Origin: Allantophomopsis cytisporea
Taxonomy: Eukaryota; Ascomycota; Leotiomycetes; Phacidiales; Phacidiaceae
Assembly (NCBI GenBank): GCA_024752435.1
Contig: CP103035.1
Coordinates: 1,550,001 to 1,614,000, forward strand
Length of the DNA stretch: 64,000 nucleotides
Reading direction: 5' to 3'
Under the pieces are notes generated by a model. The model was not told the DNA's origin. It did no database searches and worked only from the letters and a program-made list of their open reading frames with translations. Shown in pieces: positions 23,602 to 34,178 of this stretch (position 1 is the stretch's first letter; each line of letters starts with the position of its first letter). Made by a program: the position numbers and the translations under genes.

Positions 23602-24470
23602 GGTGTCAACTAAACGGTCGATGTCTTAAAGATGACAGAAAACTCACAGTTCTTCTATACAAGATCGTAAAGAAGAGAAGGTGTATACCTATATATATAT
23701 GTCTTTCTCATTGACCCACAATTCCCAAGAAATAAGACCTACCTTATTCTAATGCTCGGTAACATCATATCAGTTCCCGGGTCTGTTTCTTACGACCATA
23801 GATGTGCATTACGATTGGCGCGCATATACGACACCGAGTATGTAGTAATGGAGACGAAGCCACCAACGGCTACAAGCCACCTCCACTTTCATCCCATTCC
23901 CCACAGTGCTTGGTATTCTTATTTCACCGTTCACTGGGTTAAATGTTCTTAGAACGGACTATGCAACTTACCTGACTTTTGGTTGATTGACGCAGAACAG
24001 TGCTCACGATTGGAGAATGTGAAACGAGATAACATTGAAAGAATTAGAGATATGTTGTGTATTTGAAAAACAGTACATGCTTTAGATTTGTTTAACGTGA
24101 AATCTTGAAATACAAATACATTCCCTCGATATCCCCCTCCTCAACCTCAGCAATCACCCTTTCATATGAACCAACCACAATCCTCAAGAACCGGGTTCTC
24201 GAATTCGCAAACTTTTCCTATCAAAATGGAAACGACATCAAAGTCAATCCTTTGTCTCAAATAAGCTTATTTTTCTCCTAAGCCCCATTTCACCGACAGC
24301 TCCCAGTAACTTCTACTCTTATTATCATAAGATCAGTATCACCCCGTCATAACCCACAGTCTGGCATTCCATCATCTGAAATGTACGAATCGTCCGCTAA
24401 AATCTGGGCTTCAAACCCAACAGACCAAGAATAAAACATTCAAATAATTTTGCTCAAATTCCCCTCCTAT
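23602..24470. other. Spacer upstream of the GH51 gene
   Basis: Holds the GH51 promoter (minus strand). From about 24120 the plus strand becomes C-rich and coding-like but no open frame survives. This may be the eroded 5' part of the relic that follows. Confidence 0.4.
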
Positions 24471-24857
24471 ATGAATTTCGACGTGTCCCACGGCCACATA
24501 GAACTCACATCCTCAAGGCTTTAATGCAATTCTCTACGGTATCTGCATCCACACTTTCCCTGATACCGCGACCTCCCCATCCGTGGTGCCCCTCTTCTAA
24601 ATCTCCCTAATGGCCCTCCCTACCCTGCGTCTCTTGCATAGTCGCTGGTATCGCCGCCTACACGACGACTACACTGGTACCGTACGCGACGGAAAGAAGA
24701 GTTTTCCAGAATATCTCGACCGGATTTTGCGGAGTTTGAGGATGAGTTGTTGGGGTGGGGTACCTACCGACAAGTAGTCTTCTTTAAGTCTGAAGGACTA
24801 GGCGAGGAGGGCGAGATAGAGAGGGATGAAGAGCAGAAGTCAAGATGCTTATATTAA
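24471..24857 (+). pseudogene. Degraded protein-coding gene of unknown family
   Basis: From an ATG at 24471 the frame reads MNFDVSHGHIELTSSRL, then stops. A neighbouring frame continues with GFNAILYGICIHTFPD, which looks like a membrane helix, to a TAA at 24598-24600. The same frame then reads on through SRWYRRLHDDYTGTVRDG and SFPEYLDRILRSLRM to a TAG at 24775-24777. A third frame supplies RQVVFFKSEGLGEEGEIE and a terminal TAA at 24855. C/G-ending codons and continuity across frames suggest a former gene with two frameshifts and a stop. Small introns could explain one of the shifts. I do not recognise the family. Confidence 0.45.
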
Positions 24858-26016
24858 TAACTAACGGTACCTTGAATTGTACAGAGGTCGTATAGTTTAG
24901 GCAAAGTATGAGGTCTTTGAGGGGTGTTATGTCGAGTATGGATGGAAATATAGTCTATTGTACTTATGAAAGGAGGATTTACGTATGTGGCGAGCAACGT
25001 TGAGGAAACATAGGAACAGGATGTGAAGAGGAAGAAGGCGAGACTGCGGAGGCTGTAGGTTATGAGGTTTGTGAGGCTTAAAGTTGAATAAAGGTGATAG
25101 GGAGGCTTCATGTGTTCTTGAATATGCTGTATGTACGCAGAGCTGCAATACAGGGTGAAATATTGTGAAGTTTCAAGAAAATCGATGTTAGATGACTCTT
25201 AGAAGCAATTAGATTCACTTACACGAGAACCATGATGCCCTCTGGAATATACCCGAAGTTATGACATTAAGCCGATGCTTGGACATTCTACTTACCGAAA
25301 AATATTATATCAAGTGACTTCCTCGCTGAGCTGAGGCAATGTATTCGAAACATAACAAATAATGGGACGGTAGTTACACATTATGATAACGCCTGAATCA
25401 ATAGTGATGCTTACGGCTTTGCAGACGTACCAAGTCTCACAACAGTAAACTATTTAAGTGTCTCGGTGCAACATATGGGTAGGTATCTTCTTGTTTCAGG
25501 ATATGTCTACGCAAGGTGTATATATTTTTCAGAAATCGAAGAGTATAAACGCATCTTTAGCAAGTTCTTCATACAAGAACATAAGCTATGTGAAGTTCAG
25601 ACTGATATCTTAGTGATCGATTACTTAGGGACAGCTTGCTATCTAATGACTTAGTAAACAAATCAGAACTACCAAACTAAGAATTTAGAGCCAACTGACA
25701 ATCTTAAATGAAGTCTCCAAAATAAAGTGATGATGCTTCGTACAAAGCTTCTTTGAATAATAAACACCTAACTTGAACCATCAAAAGTAGCAAGCTGATA
25801 CAGAACCAGTCACAATTTATATATATGACATAAGCCTTCCAGACATATGGCACTTTCGTAAGGAAATGACCAGACGCCTTTGCTAATGCTACCTTTCTAA
25901 TCCTAACATCAAAATCCACGGCGCTATCCCAAACCTATACCAGAATCCAACCAGCGGCCGTGATATTTCCTTATACACATATTTCATAATTAAGTTCTCC
26001 TCTGCTTCGATCCACC
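24858..26016. other. AT-rich spacer
   Basis: About 1.15 kb with short frames on both strands, none with coding composition. Includes the 3' flank of the small membrane protein gene. No RNA gene or repeat recognised. Confidence 0.45.
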
Positions 26017-26543
26017 TCATAATCTGACATAGATATCCACGCAAGGAACTCTCCATTCCCTTTTACCAAGTAGGCTTCTTAACCACTCGAGCCCAATCCC
26101 GGTCCATTCCGCTCTCCCATCAAGCCTCCTCTTGGCTTCCTCCACTGCAGCGTCTGCTAAGGCACCCATGGTGTTGTTCATCGCGCCGATCCATACACTT
26201 GCATCCTCCATGGTCATATTCTGGAGGCCCTCGGTTTCCAAGTTCTCGAGGGCATCGGAAATCGGTGGTAAGGGTGAGGAGTAGTGATGTGGAGCGAACC
26301 AATTCGAGCTGAAGTCGAAGAAGCAGTGGTCACTCCAGTGGCAGGAGGAAGCGAAGAGAATGAGTAGAAGGAAGGAACAATAGACACAAGGGCGGTTCAG
26401 GAAGTATGTCGATATGAAAAAGAGGAAGATGAAGATTGGTGAGGCATTGGTAGGGATAAAGAGGAGAGGGAGCCAGCTGTAACCGTGTTAGCAATCGGAT
26501 TTGACAAAGGATAGGACTTTGCTTACCTGCGCAGGCAAAACAT
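26017..26543 (-). CDS. Small two-helix membrane protein of unknown function
   Basis: A 17-nt first exon (26527-26543, MFCLR and part of the next codon) joins across a 50-nt GTAAGC..CAG intron to exon 26017-26476, giving 158 residues. Residues about 6-30 (WLPLLFIPTNASPIFIFLFF) and 38-58 (CVYCSFLLLILFASSC) are hydrophobic, separated by STYFLNRP. The rest is soluble, with helices around ALENLETEGLQNMTMEDA and ALADAAVEEAKRRLDG, and ends IYVRL. The intact splice, the codon bias and the ordered layout support a real gene. I do not recognise the family, though the tandem hairpin followed by a cytosolic helix suggests an ER or organelle membrane anchor (inference). Confidence 0.65.
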
Positions 26544-28059
26544 TATGATGGTGTTATGCGCTTGTTTCCTATAGTATGGTATCGTGGGTAGTGTTTTGTG
26601 CGTGTGGTGTTGTGATCGCTGTATTCGCTTTGTAAGCTGCTTCGGGGAAAGCTGCAGTTGTTGGAAGGTTATGATTATTCCAACAGGAGATCAAGCAGTG
26701 GCAGTGGAGTTTGTGACCGATTATAACAGTGACTTTCACCGCACAGTCTCCACAATCTAGGACAGCGTGAAAGTCCTCTTTCAGTCAACAGAATAAGTCT
26801 GTAGAAGGGTAAGCGTGATAGAAATTGAAGGTTGTGATACTATGGTAATACTTCCCACATCGGATTCGGCATTACAATGATCCGGAGTCGAAATGTTGTA
26901 ATCATTTGCCGATTCCCAATCTGGTAAGGCGGAGTTTGGAAATATCGTTGATTACCAGAGCTTCATCGGAACCCCGCTGAAATGAATGGATGTCTACCTA
27001 TACCTCGCGAGGCTTTAAACGTCTATTTTTCTACAATGCCTATAAAAAATGTAGATCTGACAGCAATTTAGTAAAAGCTTCATGTGAAATATGTCTGATA
27101 GACCTATCTTTTCGGAAAAGTCGGTTCAGTGCACAGGAATATTCATTTCAGCTGCCACCTGGTGAGCTTGAAGCTCACCTCTCCCCCACCTTCTGATAAG
27201 TTAACGTCTGAACTCCATGTACAAGGTCATAATCATGCGCGTACAGCGTGTACTATACAGATTTGGGCAATCATTGTAAAGTATGTCCATTCTCCTTCAA
27301 TTTTTTACAACTCAAATTCCAAAAGCTGCATTTTGATCGATTTACGATTATCTTGCTGCAAGTTGCACTCCACTTCATACGCCTTGACAGGATAATACGC
27401 TGGGTTAGAACGATATGAGCAGCGGGAATTTGGATTCTCTCTTTGCTCAGCTTCGGCAACCAAGCGCTCATTTACCTGTTACTCAGCAAAACCCTTTTTC
27501 AATTTAACGGTAAGCCATAGTTTAGTCAAAATCCTCCTCCGATGCATGTATCTGAAAGGAGGAAGATGAGACAGACATGATTGATCGATTGACAACCGCA
27601 CGGACATGAGAGAGGGCAAGAGTATTAGTTAGCTACATCAAAGAAGATCAAGAAATCTCAAGGGCAAGTAATCTTGACTCATAAATATATTCCTTACCAC
27701 ATATGGTATGTCTAAGCTTCGTAATTATGTCGAAAGGTCACGTTTTAACATCACAAATGCAACCATCTCTTGCGTCTTACTCAGACTCATTGCGAAGCAA
27801 GCTAATTCGTTATCGATAATCCTTGCCGAGTTATGCTTGTCCTGCAGAGCAGTTTAAAGATCCCAGGACACGCCAACACTTTCCCCATCTTCACCAATTA
27901 CAGTCCCTACGGCCAATTCCGATGATAACGGTCTTTAATCTACATATACTGATGGATCCGGAGAAGTTTCTGCCTGTTTGCAAGTGTATTTAACGGAAGT
28001 CCAGCCTCGGGTTCAATCCAAGCACCACATTCTTTCTAGTTCACCGTTCAAACTTCAAA
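26544..28059. other. Divergent promoter region (small membrane protein / ADGF)
   Basis: A 1.5 kb AT-rich spacer with both promoters. Short frames around 26990-27470 have no coding signature. A GGTTCAATCC string near 28010 resembles a tRNA B box but cannot fold into a T arm. Confidence 0.45.
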
Positions 28060-29871
28060 ATGCCCAAATTATCGCCGCGTATAAAAGAGTTGGTGAAGAA
28101 CACCAGGATGCCCGATGAAGATTGGGAGGAAGTCAAGCAAAGTGTACCAGCTTTGGAGGAACCTTTCTTGCAGCAATATGTGAAAGGGCGCGAGAAGTTG
28201 ATCGGCCAGGAGAAGAGTCAGAGAAGTGGTACGTACAAGATAGGTATTTGTCCCAAACAATTCTAATGAGCATCAGATGCTGCATTTCGCGAATCCATGT
28301 CACCTTTGGCACGAGAAGCTTGCCACATTGTCGACCGCATCCGAAACGAAGAGCAACGCACTATTTGGACATCCGAATTCGAAGACCACCTTGCGCAGGA
28401 GACCGGCAAGAATGTTTACCCAGGAATGATGTTCAACTTGGCGAAGAGTCGTATGGAGCAGACAAAACTATGGAAGATCGTTAGGAAGCTGCCAAAAGGA
28501 GCTCTGCTCCACGCACATTTCGACGCTATGGTTGATATGCTATGGGTCATTGAAACTATGCTGAACACTCCCGGTATGCACCTCTACTGTAAGACGAATC
28601 TTTCAACACCAGAAGCTCTAGAGGTTGGGTCCGTCAAATTCCGCTTCTTGAAGGAGGACCATGTGCCAGAACATTCAATTTATACCTCTGACTATGAATC
28701 CATGACGCCAGTCGCTGTAAAAACCGCTGCCGAGACATTTCCTCACGGTGGCAGAGCAGGATTCATTGCTTGGCTAAAAGACCGGTTCACCATTACCAAC
28801 TCTGAATCTATAGAACACCATCACGGCGTTGATGCCGTGTGGCGCAAATTCACATCAGTGTTTATGATTCTGGATTCTATCATTCGTTATGAGCCTATAT
28901 TCCGAGCTTTCCTGCAGCGGATGTTCACTCAGCTCCATGAGGATGGCGTTAACTGGATCGACCTACGAGCAACCATGGTCAGCCCCTTCTATCTTGAAGA
29001 CCAGGAGACGCCTGAAGAAGGATATGATACCTGGTTCAGATGTTTCGGCGAGGAGATTGAGAAGTTCAAGGCTACCGAAGCTGGTAAAGACTTCTGGGGG
29101 GCTCGTTTAATTTGGACCGGTCTTCGTGCTCTTGATACGCGATCGATTATCGAAGATATGGATGCTTGTCTTACAATGAAGCTTACGTATCCCCACTTGA
29201 TTTCTGGATACGATCTTGTTGGACAGGAAGACCCTGGACGTCCACTTAAGGACTTACTTCCTGAGTTGTTTTGGTTCCGAAAGCAGTGTGCTCAAGAGGG
29301 TGTTGAGATACCATTTTTTTTTCACGCAGGAGAGACTTTAGGAGACGGCACCGACACCGACGAGAATCTTTTCGATGCGGTTTTGCTGGGTACAAGGAGG
29401 ATTGGTCATGGGTTCTCGTTATACAAGCACCCGCTCCTCATCGATATGGTCAAGGAAAAGAAGATTATGGTAGAGAGCTGTCCGATCTCAAATGAGGTGC
29501 TCCGTCTCTGTGCATCCGTTATGTCACACCCCCTTCCGGCCCTTCTTTCACGTGGTGTAGCCTGCTCTCTTTGCAACGACGACCCTGGAATTCTCGGCCA
29601 AGATACTGCGGGCATGACTCACGATTTCTGGCAGGCACTTCAAGGGTGGGACAATCTGGGTCTCGCTGGACTTGGATCTTTGGCAGAGAATAGCGTCCGT
29701 TGGGCAGCATTTGAAGATCAATCTGCTGCAGATTGGGTGAAGGGTGTCAAAGAGGCTTCGCTAGGTGAGGGCATCAGAGCCCAGAGAATGCAAGAATGGT
29801 CAGTCGAGTGGGAGAAATTCTGCCTCTGGGTTGTCACTGAGTATGGAGATGATAAGCATGGCTCGGCGTAG
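28060..29871 (+). CDS. Adenosine deaminase-related growth factor type deaminase (ADGF/CECR1 family)
   Basis: Two exons (28060-28228, 28277-29871) give 587 residues. The metal site begins with LLHAHFDAMVD (H135, H137). HAGE follows at 406-409 with the catalytic glutamate E409. RRIGHGFSL supplies H434, and CNDDPGI supplies the zinc-binding aspartate D491 with D492. SCPISNEVL is the family marker. Spacing and the large N-terminal helical region (about 1-130) fit the ADGF/ADA2 branch rather than the short Add1 enzymes. The reaction is adenosine (or 2'-deoxyadenosine) to inosine with ammonia release. Animal ADGFs are secreted; this protein starts MPKLSPRIKELVK with no signal peptide, so a cytosolic location is inferred. 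Confidence 0.9.
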
Positions 29872-31104
29872 CTTCCAGAGGAGACGAAATTGAGTGCTAT
29901 GAATTGAGCAGCGCCTCGGGATTCTGAGATGAGTAGGGTTCCTGTATATGTCTAATATTTCATCATACATAGTACATTAGAGGACATAACACATTGACTG
30001 TGTTATAGGATATGGGAGATGGGTTGTCACATTAACTGCGACATTGTTATAGGACGTTTGATCGGTATGACAAGAAATAAAACAATGCGGACTAAGAGGA
30101 GTAGAAACATTCCAAAGAAAGCCACTTTCATCGTAAATATAATCTTAAAGGCGTTGAGCTTTGAATCGTATTACACACATTCATAGACATGTTTGGTAAA
30201 TAATGCTAATGAATTTGCATAAACACCCTCACTGTATCAAAGTGGCTGTACGTAGTAAATGGTCAGTATTTAGACCATTGGTTAATCACGCGAGCCAGAA
30301 CACTCCACTCCATTCCAGCCCAGACTGACCCAAAGGACGCAGTCCGTACTCCCTAAGTAGGACCCACAAGATCTCTGGGTTTACATACTCTCGACTCACC
30401 TCCACCGTGTTACAAAGCGTCATATAAATAAATATAAATCAACGTTTACCAGACACCGTGATGGCTGGCCACAGATGCTTCGTTATCCCATATTGACATG
30501 AGTTTTCTGCTGTTCTTAATCTACTCAGCTTCTATTCCTCCACCAATCTATATACAGAACTTCGAACTCTGTGGAATTTCTCCCCATACTATTTGTTTCG
30601 CTGTGTGTTCTCATAGTGGCCGACTAGGGGTCCAAACTCACGATCCTAATTTCAATCCTAGCCAAAGCCCACCCTGTCTTGAACCCCCCGGTCAACTCAC
30701 TACCGTCATACAGGGAACAATACTAAACAAGCTGAATACCGCAGACGCTTGGGTCAGCTCTAGATACTGTGTACAACACATTTGCCAGCATCTTGTGAAC
30801 CTTCGCGCATGCCTCCTCACCCACCAGCGAACCGAACGAATATGCTGCATGCCACATGGTGCATCTTTCAACTCACGCGAGTCTCTCTACCTCAAGCAAC
30901 ATTGAATTTCACTTCCCACCCCCCGACGGTCATACCCTTTCCCAAAGGAGAGGAAGAAAAGAAGTAAGGCTACTATATACACATTCCCGAGCCTCCCGCA
31001 GCCTAATGGAAAATCAATTGAATTAACATACTGATACCATATTTCACTGTAGCTTTCCCTGAGTCGAGAGGGTTCATAGAAATCAGAGAAGCAGGAGCTC
31101 CACC
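29872..31104. other. Spacer between ADGF and the unknown 545-residue gene
   Basis: AT-rich near 30000-30250, more mixed after 30300. A plus-strand frame at 30498-30905 (135 codons, hydrophobic start, nine Cys) is listed separately as a weak candidate. The last 50 bases hold the leader of the next gene. Confidence 0.45.
30498..30905 (+). CDS. Weak candidate: small cysteine-containing secreted protein
   Basis: An open frame of 135 codons begins ATG with a hydrophobic stretch (MSFLLFLIYSASIPPP) that could act as a signal peptide, followed by nine cysteines. The codon pattern is not strongly coding, no domain is recognised, and it lies in a spacer. A chance frame is as likely as a gene. Confidence 0.2.
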   Translation: MSFLLFLIYSASIPPPIYIQNFELCGISPHTICFAVCSHSGRLGVQTHDPNFNPSQSPPCLEPPGQLTTVIQGTILNKLNTADAWVSSRYCVQHICQHLVNLRACLLTHQRTERICCMPHGASFNSRESLYLKQH

Positions 31105-32916
31105 ATGTTCGGCAATATCGCTCACCTGAGTAAGTCGTCAAAGTCCGTTTGTCAATATCGTCTTCATTGCTACAATATACAAACCCCTTTCTACCAAGCA
31201 TGGGATCGGCCGAGCTTTGAAGTCCACTCTGATCATGTTAAGCTTCATTCGCCGTGGCTTATCCATCACAATTTTGTTAAAAGATGCAATTGCCATTCCT
31301 GAGGGGGTAATTTCGTATTCCTCAGCGCACAGGACCAAGAATCCCATGTCTTCTTCGTATCCTCATCTCACACGTTCCACACCTTAACATCATTATCTCC
31401 TGGCCTCAAAAAGCTTCAACACTATGTACGAGATTCTTACATTGTGTATCACTCAGCACCTAAACTTCCGCGAGCCACGCTTGACCCTGGAAGTATTCCT
31501 CCACCTACCGAGGTAAAGTTTCCACGATGCTCGCCAACGGCCCAGGCTCCGATATCTACAACGGTGCCTCTAGCCAAGTCATTTCGAGATATCCATCGAC
31601 CAGGAGATGTTAGTCTCCGGCATCTGGAACAACTAAACCTTCACGTGAGATTGGACGTATCCCCAGCAGAACTCATTCCCTTTGATCCCGTGACCCGCGA
31701 GTCTTATTTGCCACCGTCAGCAGAATGGAATGCCATTCCCCCTCAGCAGCTCACGAGCATAGACAACTCGACCAAGAAGAGACTCAATGATGGAAGGACA
31801 TCCCCAGGAGCCCAAACTTATGTCGAGCACCAGAATGAGCTCTCAATCGACAATGCCTCTGCCTTCCGCACTGTTCGACGCATGCCTCCTCTGCCAGGTA
31901 CCACACCAGCCCGCCTAGGTAATGCATATGAATTCTTCAAGAATCTCGAGGTTCTCGCCGGCTATTGGGACGATACCTCTGTCCCAAAATCCGAAGTTAG
32001 CGCGGACATGTCTCCCGATACAGGGCCATTGATGTCCAGCCAGGCCGGCAACGAGCGGACAAGCTCTGGCTCATCTACTCCCAACGAATTTAGACAAAAT
32101 CTGATAACAGCCTTTGTTAAAATGGTTGCCTATGATTTCGGCTGTAACGTTTCTCAGCCACGCGTTGAGCCCAGGCTGTATATCCCCGGCAGCTATTTCC
32201 AAACCAACGTCATGTTCGTATATCACACACCAACCAACCGTTCCGAAGCTCGCTCCGGCATCGTAGAGGGCCCCGTGGCAGTTCTGTCCTGTCGACCGAG
32301 TACCTCATTCACCGCACAAGAAGAGATCTTGGACTTGGGTCGCGAAATCGTCGCCACGCTCCTGACAGCGCAGCAGCGGGCCCGTGGCAACAGAGCCGAG
32401 GTACGTATCGGCGACGGCAAGTGGTGGTGCAGCGCGAAGCGCTGGGGAGGCGGTACTGGCGGGCCCATTGGCAAGGAGCAGACGCTTCCGGCAAATAACC
32501 CTGCGCCATCGCCCGACGACGCTATGGCCATGGATATTGACAGCGAGAATCGCGAGAAGAAGCGCAGTAGAGACCCTAATAAGAAAACGCTAAGCATGTA
32601 CGATAATTACCGCATGATCCGACCACCAGCAAGCAATTGGGATCGCAGGGCGAAGTACATAGCTATTGGGAAGCAGGCAGGCTCAGCGTACGACGATATC
32701 TTCATGTTCTCGTCGTTATTTCACCACATCTCTATTGTGCGACTTAGAGTACCGGCATCTACGCTTGCACAGATAGATGGTAAGGAAGATGGCCGTAGGG
32801 AGAAGATAGATATGGTGAGGAGTAAATGGTATGATCTCTTCCGTGCGGAGGAACGCATCGAGGCTATGCAATGTGTGTGGGGCGTCATGGCCTACCTGAT
32901 GCGAGAAAAGTGCTAA
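31105..32916 (+). CDS. Conserved-looking protein of unknown function (545 residues)
   Basis: A 25-nt first exon (31105-31129) in a good start context (CCACCATG) is spliced with a GTAAGT donor over a 174-nt intron to 31304, restoring frame: MFGNIAHLRGNFVFLSAQDQ. The second exon is open to 32916. The N-terminal 60 residues are SHVFFVSSSHTFHTLTSL and a helix KLQHYVRDSYIVYHSAP. A Pro/Ser/Thr-rich stretch runs to about 245. A compact region follows with FVKMVAYDFGCNV and LYIPGSYFQTNVMFVYH. A Lys/Arg-rich linker (DSENREKKRSRDPNKK, possible nuclear signal) precedes a final 110-residue segment ending in YDLFRAEERIEAMQCVWG. I do not recognise the family. Nothing suggests an enzyme active site; a structural or regulatory role is inference only. 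Confidence 0.72.
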
Positions 32917-34178
32917 TTGGAGGAGGAGGAGGAGGAAGAGAGGATAGGAGGACTCTCCAATGGATATGATATGATGTATGAAATATTGGGCGAGCTAGGC
33001 ATCGGTTTACGTTTACTGCTCTAGATGGTGTTATTACTACCTACATAAGCGACTTGGATCTGATAATCAACATCTTCCCTATCTGGTATCTTCAAAATAC
33101 CAGTAGTAGCCCATTTACTTTCATTGTTTGGCTATAAACTGATGTTTCCCTGATAAAGTGCTTCCCCGTCGAAAACGATGTCCTCTACCTATGTGACAGG
33201 AACAGCTACACATAGGGCTATGATTAAGAACAGCAAAAAATCGTACGCAAATGTTGGAGAGTTTTCCTCTCTCCCATATTGAAAAACATCTTGACCTCCT
33301 CCTTGATAACCCCCTTCCGTCCTCTTCACTCTTTACTCCTGTCATCAAAAAGTTCTTCCATTTTCATTATCAGTGACCATGAACGTGCTGCATACCGCCC
33401 CTCTGTTAATGATTCAACCCTTTTAGAGCATTCTAAAAAGAAAATGAAAGGAATTGGTAGGCTGTATCACCACATATACTGTACAAATTAGCAAGCTATT
33501 TACTTAGCATTAAATTTGCCGGTTTTTAATAGACTACGAATTGGATCATCATGTCTTGTAAGGACCTCATATATCTGAATATATTTTGGTATCAAGCTAG
33601 GAGATGGAGTACAGAAAGGATTTATTTTGAAGTTATCGATAGTAATGGTTCTACAGGATACTGCTCTACATAGTACTTGAAGTGTTTTCGCTATGTAGGA
33701 AGATGGCGGGTTTTCACACTAAGTTATGGGACCGGGTCGTAAGCCTCGTGAAATAAATGCGTATATTTGGGTAAAAAGAGCTGACAAAGGGAGTATATAT
33801 GAAGCTACAAATCAATATATGGCTTATATGTATACCTTACTCAGTTGTAATGCTTTCCTAGACAGTGCTGCGAACTCTTAGCGCAATATGGATACTAAGC
33901 AGCTAGCCACCCTTCCACTTTCCCGAACAACCAACATCATCAATACTGACCTATAAATAAACTCTTGTTAATAACAACAGATATCCATGTATTGATCCGC
34001 TGCCGCGCTATACTACATGTAGATCAATTTCTACTGGTATATCCAAGTTGTATCGTAAAAAAGCACACCTTCCCCTACCATCCTTTCGCTTTCTTCGTTG
34101 ACAACTATCAAGATATCAATTTCCTGTCGTTATCAACAACTGCCAACATCCAGTTGTCAGTCTGGCACCAGCATAGCT
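32917..34178. other. Spacer upstream of the MFS transporter
   Basis: AT-rich 1.26 kb. It starts with a purine-rich 3' flank (GGAGGAGGAGGAGGAAGAG near 32921) and ends with the transporter leader. Short frames near 33121-33491 lack coding composition. Confidence 0.45.

Noticed and set aside
27990..28030. GGTTCAATCC resembling a tRNA B box
   Set aside because: The flanking bases cannot form a T stem and no A box or acceptor stem is found upstream.
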